DNA from: CAZIQY01 sp964541605
GTDB taxonomy: Bacteria > Desulfobacterota > Syntrophia > Syntrophales > UBA2185
Direction of reading: 5' to 3'
Length of the DNA: 63,867 bases
Assembly: GCA_964541605.1 (NCBI GenBank)
Contig: CAZIQY010000006.1
Location: 1 to 63,867, forward strand
Shown here: positions 1 to 8,312 of the stretch, one piece after another
How positions within the stretch are numbered: the first letter of the stretch is position 1
Layout: every line of letters starts with the position of its first letter
The notes under the pieces: model-generated
The model's input: the letters and a program-made list of their open reading frames with translations, nothing else
Told to the model about the DNA's origin: nothing
The model's database searches: none
Translations under genes and position numbers: made by a program

Positions 1-361
1 AATTTCGCGGAGGGTCAAAATGGTCTCCCTGTAGTCAGATTCTATCGGAAATGAGCTTTTTATTTTGCAGTTTGTGAAGTATAGGGAAAGCGATATTGTA
101 TGTCAATGTGAAATAGATTTCAAATCCAAAGATATCGGTTGCAAAAGGGCTTTACACCTTACCAGAGGTGTCTGTTTCACTGGTTCGGATAGTCTGAGGA
201 ATCCGTGAAATGTTATAGGCGGGGAAAATCCCTTATATAAAAGAAGGGTGCCGGGTGCTCATTGACATTCGAGATATGGACAAATGGATTAAACACAATA
301 AAATGACATTCCCTTATCAATTAACCTTGAGTATTATAAAACATTGTTTTACTTAATAACC
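1..361. other. Leading non-coding stretch
   Basis: I see no convincing gene here. The stretch contains a possible stem-loop: TTTCAC at 175-180 can pair with GTGAAA at 205-210, with GGAT 187-190 and ATCC 201-204 stacking inside it. A small hairpin ACACCT/AGGTGT lies just upstream at about 154-171. These could belong to an untranslated leader or be chance pairings. No riboswitch class is recognised and there is no clear strong promoter. Confidence 0.3.
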
Positions 362-565
362 ATGCAACCGATAGAATTAAAAACCTGGAGATTAAAGAAC
401 GATTGGTCACAGGCACAATTAGCGTCTGTCCTGGGCGTTACTAATCAGGCGGTTTCAATGTGGGAGCGGGGTGTCAGGGAAATCCCTTCATTTCTTTATT
501 TAGCACTTGAGCATTTAGAGAGCAAAGGGGATGCACTGAAACCCAAAACAACGCGCAGAAGATAA
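362..565 (+). CDS. Small XRE-family helix-turn-helix regulator
   Basis: The 67-residue protein is essentially one lambda-repressor-like helix-turn-helix. The recognisable core is SQAQLASVLGVTNQAVSMWE, where the second half is the recognition helix, followed by a short basic tail (KPKTTRRR). It probably binds DNA as a dimer. An in-frame ATG at 344 exists, but the codons between the two do not look like protein, so I use the ATG at 362. Neither start has a strong ribosome-binding site. A small membrane protein follows 15 bp downstream on the same strand and may be co-transcribed. Target genes cannot be told from the sequence. Confidence 0.75.
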   Translation: MQPIELKTWRLKNDWSQAQLASVLGVTNQAVSMWERGVREIPSFLYLALEHLESKGDALKPKTTRRR

Positions 566-580
566 AGGGGATCTGAGTAA

Positions 581-796
581 ATGAATTTATTGAAAAGGAT
601 TAACGGAATATTGGATTTTGTCTTGACTGACAATGTTATAAAAATCCTTTTTTGTGTCTGCATACTCTTGATACCAGTGCTTTTGTTTTATGGTCATTAT
701 TTTTATCTGATATTTTTATGGTTGATTTTAGAATATCTGGATTATGTTAATTCACAACGTAAAAGAAAAGATGGGGGGGAGGATTGGAAATGGTGA
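581..796 (+). CDS. Small hydrophobic membrane protein, unknown function
   Basis: This 71-residue protein has one or two membrane segments at roughly residues 18-55, rich in Leu, Ile, Phe and Tyr, and a charged C-terminal tail (QRKRKDGGEDW). GGGGATCTGAG at 567-577 is a weak ribosome-binding site 3-4 bases before the ATG. I do not recognise the family. It sits directly behind the small XRE regulator and ahead of the 3' end of the tRNA-Leu gene. A regulator plus a small membrane protein beside a tRNA is a common arrangement in accessory DNA, but nothing here proves mobility. It is AT-richer than the genes that follow. Confidence 0.55.
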   Translation: MNLLKRINGILDFVLTDNVIKILFCVCILLIPVLLFYGHYFYLIFLWLILEYLDYVNSQRKRKDGGEDWKW

Positions 797-853
797 TGAT
801 TTAGAAGGGGGCAGATAGTCAAATCTCAACCCCGTATCTAAATCTTTTATTCA

Positions 854-941
854 TGGTGCCTGGGGCCGGAATCGAACCGGCACGATACCAGGTATCGAGG
901 GATTTTAAGTCCCTTGCGTCTACCAGTTCCGCCACCCAGGC
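854..941 (-). tRNA. tRNA-Leu (anticodon TAA)
   Basis: Read on the minus strand, the gene starts GCCTGGG and ends CCCAGGC plus A and an encoded CCA, giving a perfect 7-bp acceptor stem. The anticodon arm AGGGA-CTTAAAA-TCCCT places TAA in the loop. A long variable arm (GATACC/GGTATC) marks a class II tRNA, as expected for leucine. The T arm carries GGTTCGATTCC. Total length is 88 nt including CCA. The 3' end faces the small genes at 362-796. Confidence 0.96.
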
Positions 942-1102
942 TTTTTCCCGGTTCATATAGTATTTTTGAAAATCACTGTCAAGGCTTTAGAGTACGCAAC
1001 TGAATATCCCTTGATGATCATTCGGGTATTGTGATAAGGAAACAGCGATTTTACCTCAAGTAAAACTGCACACTTAAAAGTCGGAGAATATGCGATGCGA
1101 TT

Positions 1103-2452
1103 TTGGCCAAAAGAAAGCATAAACCTATGAGAGATGCGGATATTATCATTTCAGGGGGGCGAATCCTCATGATGGATGAGAAGGATACGAGGATTCAAAA
1201 GGGCGCCATGGCCATCACGGGAGATACCATCATTGCAGTAGGAAACGAGAGAGACATCGAGAAAGAATATTCCGGGAAGAAGAAGATTGATGCGAAAGGT
1301 TCTCTGGTTATGCCGGGTCTCATCAACGCGCATACCCATGCGGCCATGACCTGTTTCCGGGGGCTTGCCGATGATATGGATCTGATGGACTGGCTGAGTA
1401 ATTATATATTACCCGCAGAGGCAAAAAATGTCGATCCGGAACTCGCTTACTGGGGCAGTCTTCTGGCATGCGCGGAGATGATAAAGTCCGGGACGACTAC
1501 CTTCTGTGACATGTACATCTTTGAAGATGAAACGGCACAGGCGGCTAAATCAGCAGGAATGCGCTGTTTGTTGGGAGAGGTTCTTTATGACTTTCCCTCG
1601 CCGAATTTTCAAACGCCTCAGGAGGGGCTGGACTATACGGAGAGGCTGATCAGGAAGTGGGCCGACGACCCCCTTGTCAGCATCGTTGTGGAACCCCATG
1701 CCCTCTACACCTGCTCCCCCGCTCTTCTCAAAGACGCCAAGGCTTTGGCGGACAGATACGACGCCCCGCTGGCTACCCATTTTCTTGAAAACATGACTGA
1801 AGTGGACTTGCTCCAGGAAAAGCTGGGGCTAAAGGCGTCGGATTTCCTGAAAGAGATCGGATACTTGAATGAACGTTTCTTTGTTTTTCATGGAGTCTAC
1901 ATGCAAGAAGAGGATTTCCGTCTTTTTGCCGACCATGGCTGTAAGGTCGTTCATAATCCTGAAAGCAACATGAAACTTGCCTCCGGGGTTGCCCCTATTA
2001 CGAACATGTTAAAGGCCGGTGTTACCGTCGGTCTCGGCACTGATGGTTGCGCGAGCAACAACAACCTGGACATGTTTCAGGAAATGGATACGGCGGCCAA
2101 ACTGGAGAAATCCGCCTTGCTCGATCCGACCGTGATGTCCGCCCATACCGTCCTTCACATGGCCACCTCCCAGGGAGCGAAGGTCTTGGGATTTGACAGA
2201 CTCGTCGGTACGCTCGAGCCGGGGAAAAAAGCGGATATTGTCATCGTCAATCTGAATAAACCCCATCTGACACCACTTTACGATGAATACTCCCATCTGG
2301 TCTATGCCGTAAACGGGGCAGATGCAGAAACGGTCCTTATCAATGGAAGAATAGTCATGCAGGATCGCAGGCTTCTGACGATCAATGAAGCGGAAGTCAT
2401 GCAAAGAGTCAATCAGATCGCCGTCCGCATTCGAAAGAGTTTTGACTCCTGA
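1103..2452 (+). CDS. mtaD: Amidohydrolase, MtaD-like 5'-methylthioadenosine/S-adenosylhomocysteine deaminase
   Basis: A cytosolic amidohydrolase of about 440 residues. It has the metal-binding HTH motif near residue 75 (NAHTHAAMTCFRG), a GTTTFCDMY segment, THFLEN, and HNPESNMKLASG followed by GLGTDGCASNNNLD; these are typical of the TrzN/AtzA/MtaD deaminase branch. The family deaminates S-adenosylhomocysteine, methylthioadenosine or adenosine to the inosyl form using a Zn2+ or Fe2+ centre. The start is uncertain: TTG at 1103 has GGAG about 17 bases upstream, and ATG at 1127 has only a weak AAAGAAAG. A close paralogue begins 10 bp downstream. Substrate could also be a guanine- or triazine-like ring, so the exact activity is inferred. 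Confidence 0.82.
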   Translation: MAKRKHKPMRDADIIISGGRILMMDEKDTRIQKGAMAITGDTIIAVGNERDIEKEYSGKKKIDAKGSLVMPGLINAHTHAAMTCFRGLADDMDLMDWLSNYILPAEAKNVDPELAYWGSLLACAEMIKSGTTTFCDMYIFEDETAQAAKSAGMRCLLGEVLYDFPSPNFQTPQEGLDYTERLIRKWADDPLVSIVVEPHALYTCSPALLKDAKALADRYDAPLATHFLENMTEVDLLQEKLGLKASDFLKEIGYLNERFFVFHGVYMQEEDFRLFADHGCKVVHNPESNMKLASGVAPITNMLKAGVTVGLGTDGCASNNNLDMFQEMDTAAKLEKSALLDPTVMSAHTVLHMATSQGAKVLGFDRLVGTLEPGKKADIVIVNLNKPHLTPLYDEYSHLVYAVNGADAETVLINGRIVMQDRRLLTINEAEVMQRVNQIAVRIRKSFDS

Positions 2453-2462
2453 GGTTTCGCTG

Positions 2463-3791
2463 ATGAATGCAGAATATGATATCATTATTGCCGGTGGTCT
2501 CCTGCTCTCTGTGTCGGAAAGCGTCGGAATAATTGAAAATCCGGTTATAGGCATTCGGGATGGCCGGATCGATCTGATTGAAACCATGAAGACAGGTGCC
2601 GGGCATTCATACCGGGCGAAAGAAACGCTTGACGCCACTGACTGTCTTGTCATGCCCGGGCTCATTAATACCCATACACATCTGCCTATGGTATGCTTCA
2701 GGGGGATGGCGGATGACCTTCCCTTAATGGAATGGCTTCAGAATCATATATGGCCGGCCGAAGCGAAGCACGTCAACAGGGAAATGGTCTATGCCGCGGC
2801 CACGCTTGCCATCGCGGAGATGATCCTTTCAGGTACAACCACTTTCTGTGATGCCTATTTTTATGAAAGCAGTGTTGCAAAGGCCGCTCTGGACTCCGGA
2901 ATGCGAGGAATCGTCTGCCAGGGTTTCATCGATCTTCCCACACCGAATGATCCGTCCAGAATTACAGAGGTCGCGGAACGATTTATAGAAAAGTGGCAGG
3001 GGAAAAGCCCATTGCTTATCCCTGCACTCGCCTGTCATGCTCCGTACAGCTGTTCTCCCGAGACCCTCAGCAGCATCAAGGACGTGGCAAGAAAGGCCCA
3101 CGTTCCTTACACCATTCATGTGTCCGAGACCAAAGAAGAAGTATCCATTATTCGGGAACAGTATGGGAAATTGCCTGTTGCCTATCTGAGAGACCTCAAT
3201 GTTCTTGATCGCCGCACAATTGCCGTTCACTGCAACTGGCTTGAGGAAGCAGAAATGGACATACTGAGCGCATTCGATGTAACGGTATCTCATAATCCTG
3301 AAAGCAGTCTGAAGCTTGCTGCCGGTATTGCACCAATTCCAAAGCTTCTGCAAAAAGGCGTCACCGTCGGTCTCGGCACCGACGGCACCGCAAGCAATAA
3401 TGATCTTGACCTCTTCGGCGAAATGGATACGGCAGCCAAGATTCACAAGGTCGCCGAAATGGATTCCACGGTAATGAACGCCAGAACCGTTTTGAATATG
3501 ACGACGATTGACGGCGCCCGGGTTCTTGGTCTGGATGACCGGATTGGTTCCATTGAGGTGGGAAAAAGTGCTGATATTATCATTCTTGACACGAACAAAC
3601 CCCACTGGATTCCTCTTTTTAACCCTTACTCTCAGCTTGTCTATGCCGCGTCTGGTGCAGATGTGGTCACAAGCATCATCGGAGGCAGGATGGTCATGCG
3701 GGACAGAAAACTTTTAACGATGGATTTGCCCATGATCATGAAAGAGGTCAGAAAGATCGCCGCAGCGATCGGAAAAGACTTTTCAACGTAA
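2463..3791 (+). CDS. mtaD: Second MtaD-like amidohydrolase (tandem paralogue)
   Basis: This 442-residue protein resembles the upstream gene along its whole length: MPGLINTHTHLPMVCFRG, GTTTFCDAYF, HVSETKEE, HNPESSLKLAAG and GLGTDGTASNNDLDLF. The metal ligands and the active-site Asp of the deaminase family are therefore present. The open frame extends upstream to 2385 inside the previous gene, but the ATG at 2463 follows GAGG at 2451-2454 at a good distance and only 10 bp separate the genes, so they are one transcript. The two copies have diverged enough that they may have different substrates, for example SAH versus MTA. That split is inference. Confidence 0.82.
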   Translation: MNAEYDIIIAGGLLLSVSESVGIIENPVIGIRDGRIDLIETMKTGAGHSYRAKETLDATDCLVMPGLINTHTHLPMVCFRGMADDLPLMEWLQNHIWPAEAKHVNREMVYAAATLAIAEMILSGTTTFCDAYFYESSVAKAALDSGMRGIVCQGFIDLPTPNDPSRITEVAERFIEKWQGKSPLLIPALACHAPYSCSPETLSSIKDVARKAHVPYTIHVSETKEEVSIIREQYGKLPVAYLRDLNVLDRRTIAVHCNWLEEAEMDILSAFDVTVSHNPESSLKLAAGIAPIPKLLQKGVTVGLGTDGTASNNDLDLFGEMDTAAKIHKVAEMDSTVMNARTVLNMTTIDGARVLGLDDRIGSIEVGKSADIIILDTNKPHWIPLFNPYSQLVYAASGADVVTSIIGGRMVMRDRKLLTMDLPMIMKEVRKIAAAIGKDFST

Positions 3792-3824
3792 GCGCCATAA
3801 ACCCCACTTTTAGGAGGTTGCCAG

Positions 3825-5396
3825 ATGCAAGACAGAAGTTATCGTTTGACTATACGGATATTATTGGTCTCCGCTATCATTACATTTACTCCCGTAAATT
3901 CCTGGTCTCTCCCTCGCGAAGTTACCCTGTTTCCCGATTCTGCTCAGATAGTTGAGATAACGAAGGTTAAGTTGCAGTCTGAGGGGAAAGGCCTGCGGAA
4001 AGCCATCTTTTTCCTTCCGGCCCAGGCAGATCCCGATACACTGGTGACACGTCTGCAAAACACTTCGAAAATGAAAATAGAGGATCAGTCATGGCGCCAG
4101 ATAGTCCGTCAGAATGATGTAAAAATATCCGAGCTCAAAAAACAGATAGAGAAAATCAAGAATGACAAAAGAAGTCTCCAGGCCTCAATCCACGCCCTCA
4201 ATATCCAGATGCAGTTCTGGCAACTTCAGACGAAGGCAAAGACAAAAACCTTATCCGATGCCCATAACATGTCTGCGGCCATCGGAAAAAATACCAAAAA
4301 AGCCTATCAGGATAAGGTAAATCACGAGCTTGATGTAGAAAAACTGGACAAACAAATCAAGGAGCTTCAGGACGAACTGGAGCGAATGGCCGGCAAGAAA
4401 GATACGGCATGGGAGGTCACCATCCTGATATCAGGTCCGCAAGCTGCCGAGGCGACACTGACATACACCTATTCCATGTCCGGTTGCGGGTGGATTCCCC
4501 TGTATCGTCTTGAAGCCGGCCCCAGGGACGGCAAGGTATCATTTACCTGGGAAGCGGAAATCTGGCAGAGTTCCGGCCATGACTGGAATCAGGTCATCAC
4601 GAATTTAGCCACGCTGAAGCCCCCGCCGTCCGTTTCTCCCTCCGACCTGCCTCCGTGGATCATTAAACCCCGTCCGGTATTCCGCTATCAACAGGAAAGG
4701 AAAGCGGCAAAGGCGAATGTAATGCAAGAATTTGACGAATCTCTCGGAGCCGCACCGGCGGCCGCGGAAGTTCCGCAGCAGGTCAGACAGAGTACCTACT
4801 CCGTCTGGCAAATGGGCAGGAAGAACCTGCCGGCGGGATCGATACAGAGGGTTAAACTACAGGAAGAGTCATGGCCGTCGGAGTTTGCCTATCTGATCAG
4901 GCCCAGCCTGAGCCCGCAGGCATTCGTAAGAGCCTCGATCAGCCTTCCCGAATCAAAAGAGGTTCCGCCCGGCAATGCCACTTTCATGATCGATGGCGCC
5001 ATAATTGGAAAGCGTCAATTTTCACTTGCCGGAAAAGAAACAGTCCTTTTCTTTGGTCTCGATACCCTTGTTACGGCCAAGAGAACCCTGATTTCGAAAA
5101 AATCGGGAGAGAGGGGCATTCTGACGGACAGGCAAACGTTTGCCTGGGACTGGCGCATTGATATCATGAATTCACGAGTAGAGTCCTCCCGGGTGATGAT
5201 TGAAGAAGCAAATCCCCAGCCCCGGGATGAAAGAATCAAACTGACATTGAAAAATGATCCGGAACCGTCGGAAAAATCACCATCCTTATTGATCTGGAAC
5301 CTTGAAGTAGCGGCGGGACAAAATAAGGCCATTCTTTCTTCTGTCAGGCTGGAGGCTCCCGGCGACATGAACCTTGATTTGGGGTGGCAGCGATGA
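3825..5396 (+). CDS. Exported DUF4139/DUF4140 (mucoidy inhibitor MuiA-like) protein
   Basis: A 523-residue protein with an N-terminal signal peptide (hydrophobic segment at about residues 9-27, ending near NSWSLP). It is followed by a beta-rich DUF4140-like start (REVTLFPDSAQIVE), a long coiled-coil with many Lys, Glu and Gln at about residues 90-195, and a DUF4139-like C-terminal half. That order matches the MuiA-like family, whose molecular role is poorly known. GGAGG at 3811-3815 serves the ATG. It follows the second amidohydrolase by 33 bp. It ends 18 bp from the convergent glycogen synthase fusion. Probably periplasmic; no catalytic motif is visible. Confidence 0.7.
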   Translation: MQDRSYRLTIRILLVSAIITFTPVNSWSLPREVTLFPDSAQIVEITKVKLQSEGKGLRKAIFFLPAQADPDTLVTRLQNTSKMKIEDQSWRQIVRQNDVKISELKKQIEKIKNDKRSLQASIHALNIQMQFWQLQTKAKTKTLSDAHNMSAAIGKNTKKAYQDKVNHELDVEKLDKQIKELQDELERMAGKKDTAWEVTILISGPQAAEATLTYTYSMSGCGWIPLYRLEAGPRDGKVSFTWEAEIWQSSGHDWNQVITNLATLKPPPSVSPSDLPPWIIKPRPVFRYQQERKAAKANVMQEFDESLGAAPAAAEVPQQVRQSTYSVWQMGRKNLPAGSIQRVKLQEESWPSEFAYLIRPSLSPQAFVRASISLPESKEVPPGNATFMIDGAIIGKRQFSLAGKETVLFFGLDTLVTAKRTLISKKSGERGILTDRQTFAWDWRIDIMNSRVESSRVMIEEANPQPRDERIKLTLKNDPEPSEKSPSLLIWNLEVAAGQNKAILSSVRLEAPGDMNLDLGWQR

Positions 5397-5414
5397 AAAA
5401 ATGACATGCGGCTG

Positions 5415-8123
5415 CTACGTGAGCGGCCGTCCTCCGTTTAGTCTCTCATAAATCCGGATGTATTCGGCGATCATGTTCCCCAGGTCGAATTTTTCCCTGG
5501 CTTCCTTCATGATTCGTTTCACTTGTATTTCTCTTACTTTTGCAGGCCTCTTGTGGAAGTGAAGGCTTTTTTGCATTCCGTACCAGAGCCCTCCCGTGTC
5601 ATAATCCCGGAAAAGAAAACCATTGCCGACATCCTGGGTAGCTCCATCGGTCTTCAAACGTATTTCCCTGATTTTGTCATGATACCCACCTGTATCACGG
5701 TTGGTAGCCGTTGCGCCGAACAGGTTTCCAATCTGATCAATCTGGCCGCATGGTTCATACAAGGAGGCTCCAAACACATCGCTTGCAGCCGCATAACCAA
5801 GCATGGAGAGGCTATCGCTGAAAGGCTGATAGGTGATCTTTCCGTTGGATGCATAAGCAATTCTTCCCAGAGTATCGGCATGGGTTCGATCATTCCCGAT
5901 GCCGTCCGCCACGATAGCTATCTGTGCATCAGCGTGCATGTTTACAAAGTGCTGGGCTATGGCTTCAAGGAGTTCAACCCCTTTCTGGGTTGGATCGAGT
6001 CTCGACGGCCAGTAAAACAGGACGGCATCCGGATTAACATTTAACCCCGTTTTCTTCTGAAACTCCACGAGATTTTCCTTTTTTGTCTCAATGACCGCAT
6101 CATCGGGTCCATATTTTCTTACACAGTGTTCACATCGCTCCGGATACATATTCAAAGAAGGCGCGTTGATGATCGCCAGCGCCCTATCGTGATAATATTT
6201 CATTTTGGTTTCATTGCGGACGCTTATGGGCACAATCGGCCTGTCCAGGAAATAATCTTCAACCACCTCCGAAAGAAATTTTTTCCCCACGAAATTGACA
6301 ATGCTTGCATTCTTGATAGCCGTGGCCTGACAATCTATCGCTTTTTTCCCATGGTGGTCGGAAAAATAAAGGTTGTCGGAGATACTGCTGAGATTAATCC
6401 CCCCAAGATATTCGACAGGTAAATCCGCTGTAAACACATTATGGACTGTATGGAGAATGGGAAGCCCTGTCGACTTGGCGTATGCCGTTACGATGCCGCC
6501 TGCCATCCAGTCGTGGCTGTGGACGATCAGTCTTCCTTCATGCCTGCCGCGGACCTCTTTGATGATATTGTTTACAATCTCTTTTTGAAATTCTGCGGCT
6601 GTCAGCAAAGGGTCCCCTGCATAAGCGCTTAGATTGTCAGCAAAGATTGATGAACTGACGAGATGAATTTTTTCGGGATCGATATTATACCTGATTTCTC
6701 TCCACTGATGTTCATCCATAGCCATTTCCCGCTGAAAACGTTTTTTTAAATTCAGGGTTAGCAGGTGAACATCAATCCCTCTTTCTGTCAGACCTTCACA
6801 TAAGGCGGAAATCACCTCTCCCTGTCCGCCGCTCTTTCCGGATATATATTTGGCAAGCGCCCCCATATCTTCGGGCAGTCTTCCCGTTTCAGGAGTAATC
6901 ATCAGGACGGCCGTTCTCTTTTTTTCCTTGATGATTTCGAAGCGCTTGATGAGCACTTCAAGGTCGTCGATCTTCCGCGTCAGTACGTGAGTCGGCTGCG
7001 CAATAGACCCCCCGTAGGGATTGAAATAGGCATGCACGGCATGATCTTCACCGATTCTCTCGTGAAGAAAATAAATATGATCCGATGTGGTCAGTTGTCT
7101 CCACCGGGTAAAGAGCTCGATCCCTGCCCTGCGGGCGTCCTTTTCCATGTTTTCAATGTTTTTGAACAGTTCGAATTGAGTATAGTTTCCCAGCCATCCG
7201 AAGGTGTCTCTTCCTGCATCCGCCCAGGACGATGTGGCCAATCCGTGAATATCAAGGACCGGGCAATCGGTATCCTTGAACTTCTCCGCAATTTCCGTGG
7301 GATTTGCCAGAACGATGTTGGTATGTTTTGAAAGCGCCTCCGGCAAACCCCTCCAGAAATCGAAGATCCCTTTGTCTTCCCAGATGTGTTCGCCGATATG
7401 TTCGAAATCATAGCCGAGCATAACGGCTTCTCCGTCAATCCGCGCGATATACGAAGCATACTGTTCGGGAGGCAGAGGATCGTTTGGAAATCTGAACGCA
7501 ACGTCATCGCTCAGTTCCCTGTTTCGCGGTATCACGATCAGGTTGCTCCCCCTTCCCCTTGCCCGGAAGACGGCGTTAGGCGATATGGATTGATCGCTGC
7601 CGGTGTACATATCGTCCCTCTTCTCGCATAGCATGGCTGCATAGCCCATATCTGCAACAACGTCTGCAATATGATTGTTGTACATGAGTTCGGTATTACG
7701 GAACGAGGTCGGGATAGCACCGAAGAGAACTCTTAGTTTTTCACGATGAAGAGAAACCTGATCCCGAAATTCCTGCTTTACGGGATCTTCAAAAAGACTG
7801 GTGAGAGAGTGATAGTATGTCTCGTTTAGAAATTCGACCTGGTTATACTCCATTCCTGCTGCATACAATTCCTGCAGGGCTCTGATGACGGCAGGTTGAT
7901 AGAGTTCGGCCTGTTCGAGGAACGTGCCGGTCATGCTGAGGGTGATTTTAAATTCGGGGTAATTCGAAATAAGCTCCGTAAACATGACGGTTGCGGGGAG
8001 ATAGCATTTTTCAGAGACTTTCAAAAATACGTCCCTGTTTTTCTCATCCCACAGGAACTTGTCTCTTTCCGGATGGAGCCGGAGCGGCTGATGAAGCTGG
8101 AAATAAAATGTGGCCAGCGGCAT
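5415..8123 (-). CDS. GH57 glycoside hydrolase fused to GT5 glycogen/starch synthase
   Basis: A 902-residue two-domain protein. Residues 1-390 are a glycoside hydrolase family 57 domain, with HQPLR at 11-15, FRNTE (probable nucleophile E145) and GYDFEHIGEH (probable acid/base D239). Residues 402-895 are a GT5 synthase, with the sugar-nucleotide loop KSGGQGEV near 430 in place of the usual KTGGLGDV and a late EPCGQ motif. The hydrolase half would cut or transfer alpha-glucan chains and the synthase half would elongate them from ADP- or UDP-glucose. GGAAGG upstream of ATG 8123 supports the start. It is transcribed toward the exported protein at 3825-5396. Activity of each half is inferred from family motifs. 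Confidence 0.82.
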   Translation of the reverse strand: MPLATFYFQLHQPLRLHPERDKFLWDEKNRDVFLKVSEKCYLPATVMFTELISNYPEFKITLSMTGTFLEQAELYQPAVIRALQELYAAGMEYNQVEFLNETYYHSLTSLFEDPVKQEFRDQVSLHREKLRVLFGAIPTSFRNTELMYNNHIADVVADMGYAAMLCEKRDDMYTGSDQSISPNAVFRARGRGSNLIVIPRNRELSDDVAFRFPNDPLPPEQYASYIARIDGEAVMLGYDFEHIGEHIWEDKGIFDFWRGLPEALSKHTNIVLANPTEIAEKFKDTDCPVLDIHGLATSSWADAGRDTFGWLGNYTQFELFKNIENMEKDARRAGIELFTRWRQLTTSDHIYFLHERIGEDHAVHAYFNPYGGSIAQPTHVLTRKIDDLEVLIKRFEIIKEKKRTAVLMITPETGRLPEDMGALAKYISGKSGGQGEVISALCEGLTERGIDVHLLTLNLKKRFQREMAMDEHQWREIRYNIDPEKIHLVSSSIFADNLSAYAGDPLLTAAEFQKEIVNNIIKEVRGRHEGRLIVHSHDWMAGGIVTAYAKSTGLPILHTVHNVFTADLPVEYLGGINLSSISDNLYFSDHHGKKAIDCQATAIKNASIVNFVGKKFLSEVVEDYFLDRPIVPISVRNETKMKYYHDRALAIINAPSLNMYPERCEHCVRKYGPDDAVIETKKENLVEFQKKTGLNVNPDAVLFYWPSRLDPTQKGVELLEAIAQHFVNMHADAQIAIVADGIGNDRTHADTLGRIAYASNGKITYQPFSDSLSMLGYAAASDVFGASLYEPCGQIDQIGNLFGATATNRDTGGYHDKIREIRLKTDGATQDVGNGFLFRDYDTGGLWYGMQKSLHFHKRPAKVREIQVKRIMKEAREKFDLGNMIAEYIRIYERLNGGRPLT

Positions 8124-8312
8124 CTGAATAATCCCTTCCTTATATTTTTCTTATCTGCGTCGAGCCTTATGTGCCTGTCTGCATAAAAAGACACGTTTCT
8201 TTTACGCTTTAAAAATACCATGTTTATAAAATATTACAAGTCACTTTCGTGAGATATATTAATATGGGTCAGTTGTATTGACATCATGCTCGGATTCATG
8301 AAATAATTTAGT

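Noticed and set aside
175..210. A riboswitch in the first 250 bases
   Set aside because: Only short stems are present and no known riboswitch core sequence could be matched.
2009..2665. Minus-strand 218-codon frame across the two amidohydrolases
   Set aside because: It lies opposite two well-supported genes and has no recognisable domain.
7091..7507. Minus-strand 138-codon frame inside the glycogen synthase fusion gene
   Set aside because: It is an alternative-frame shadow of the 902-residue gene, with no domain or ribosome-binding site.
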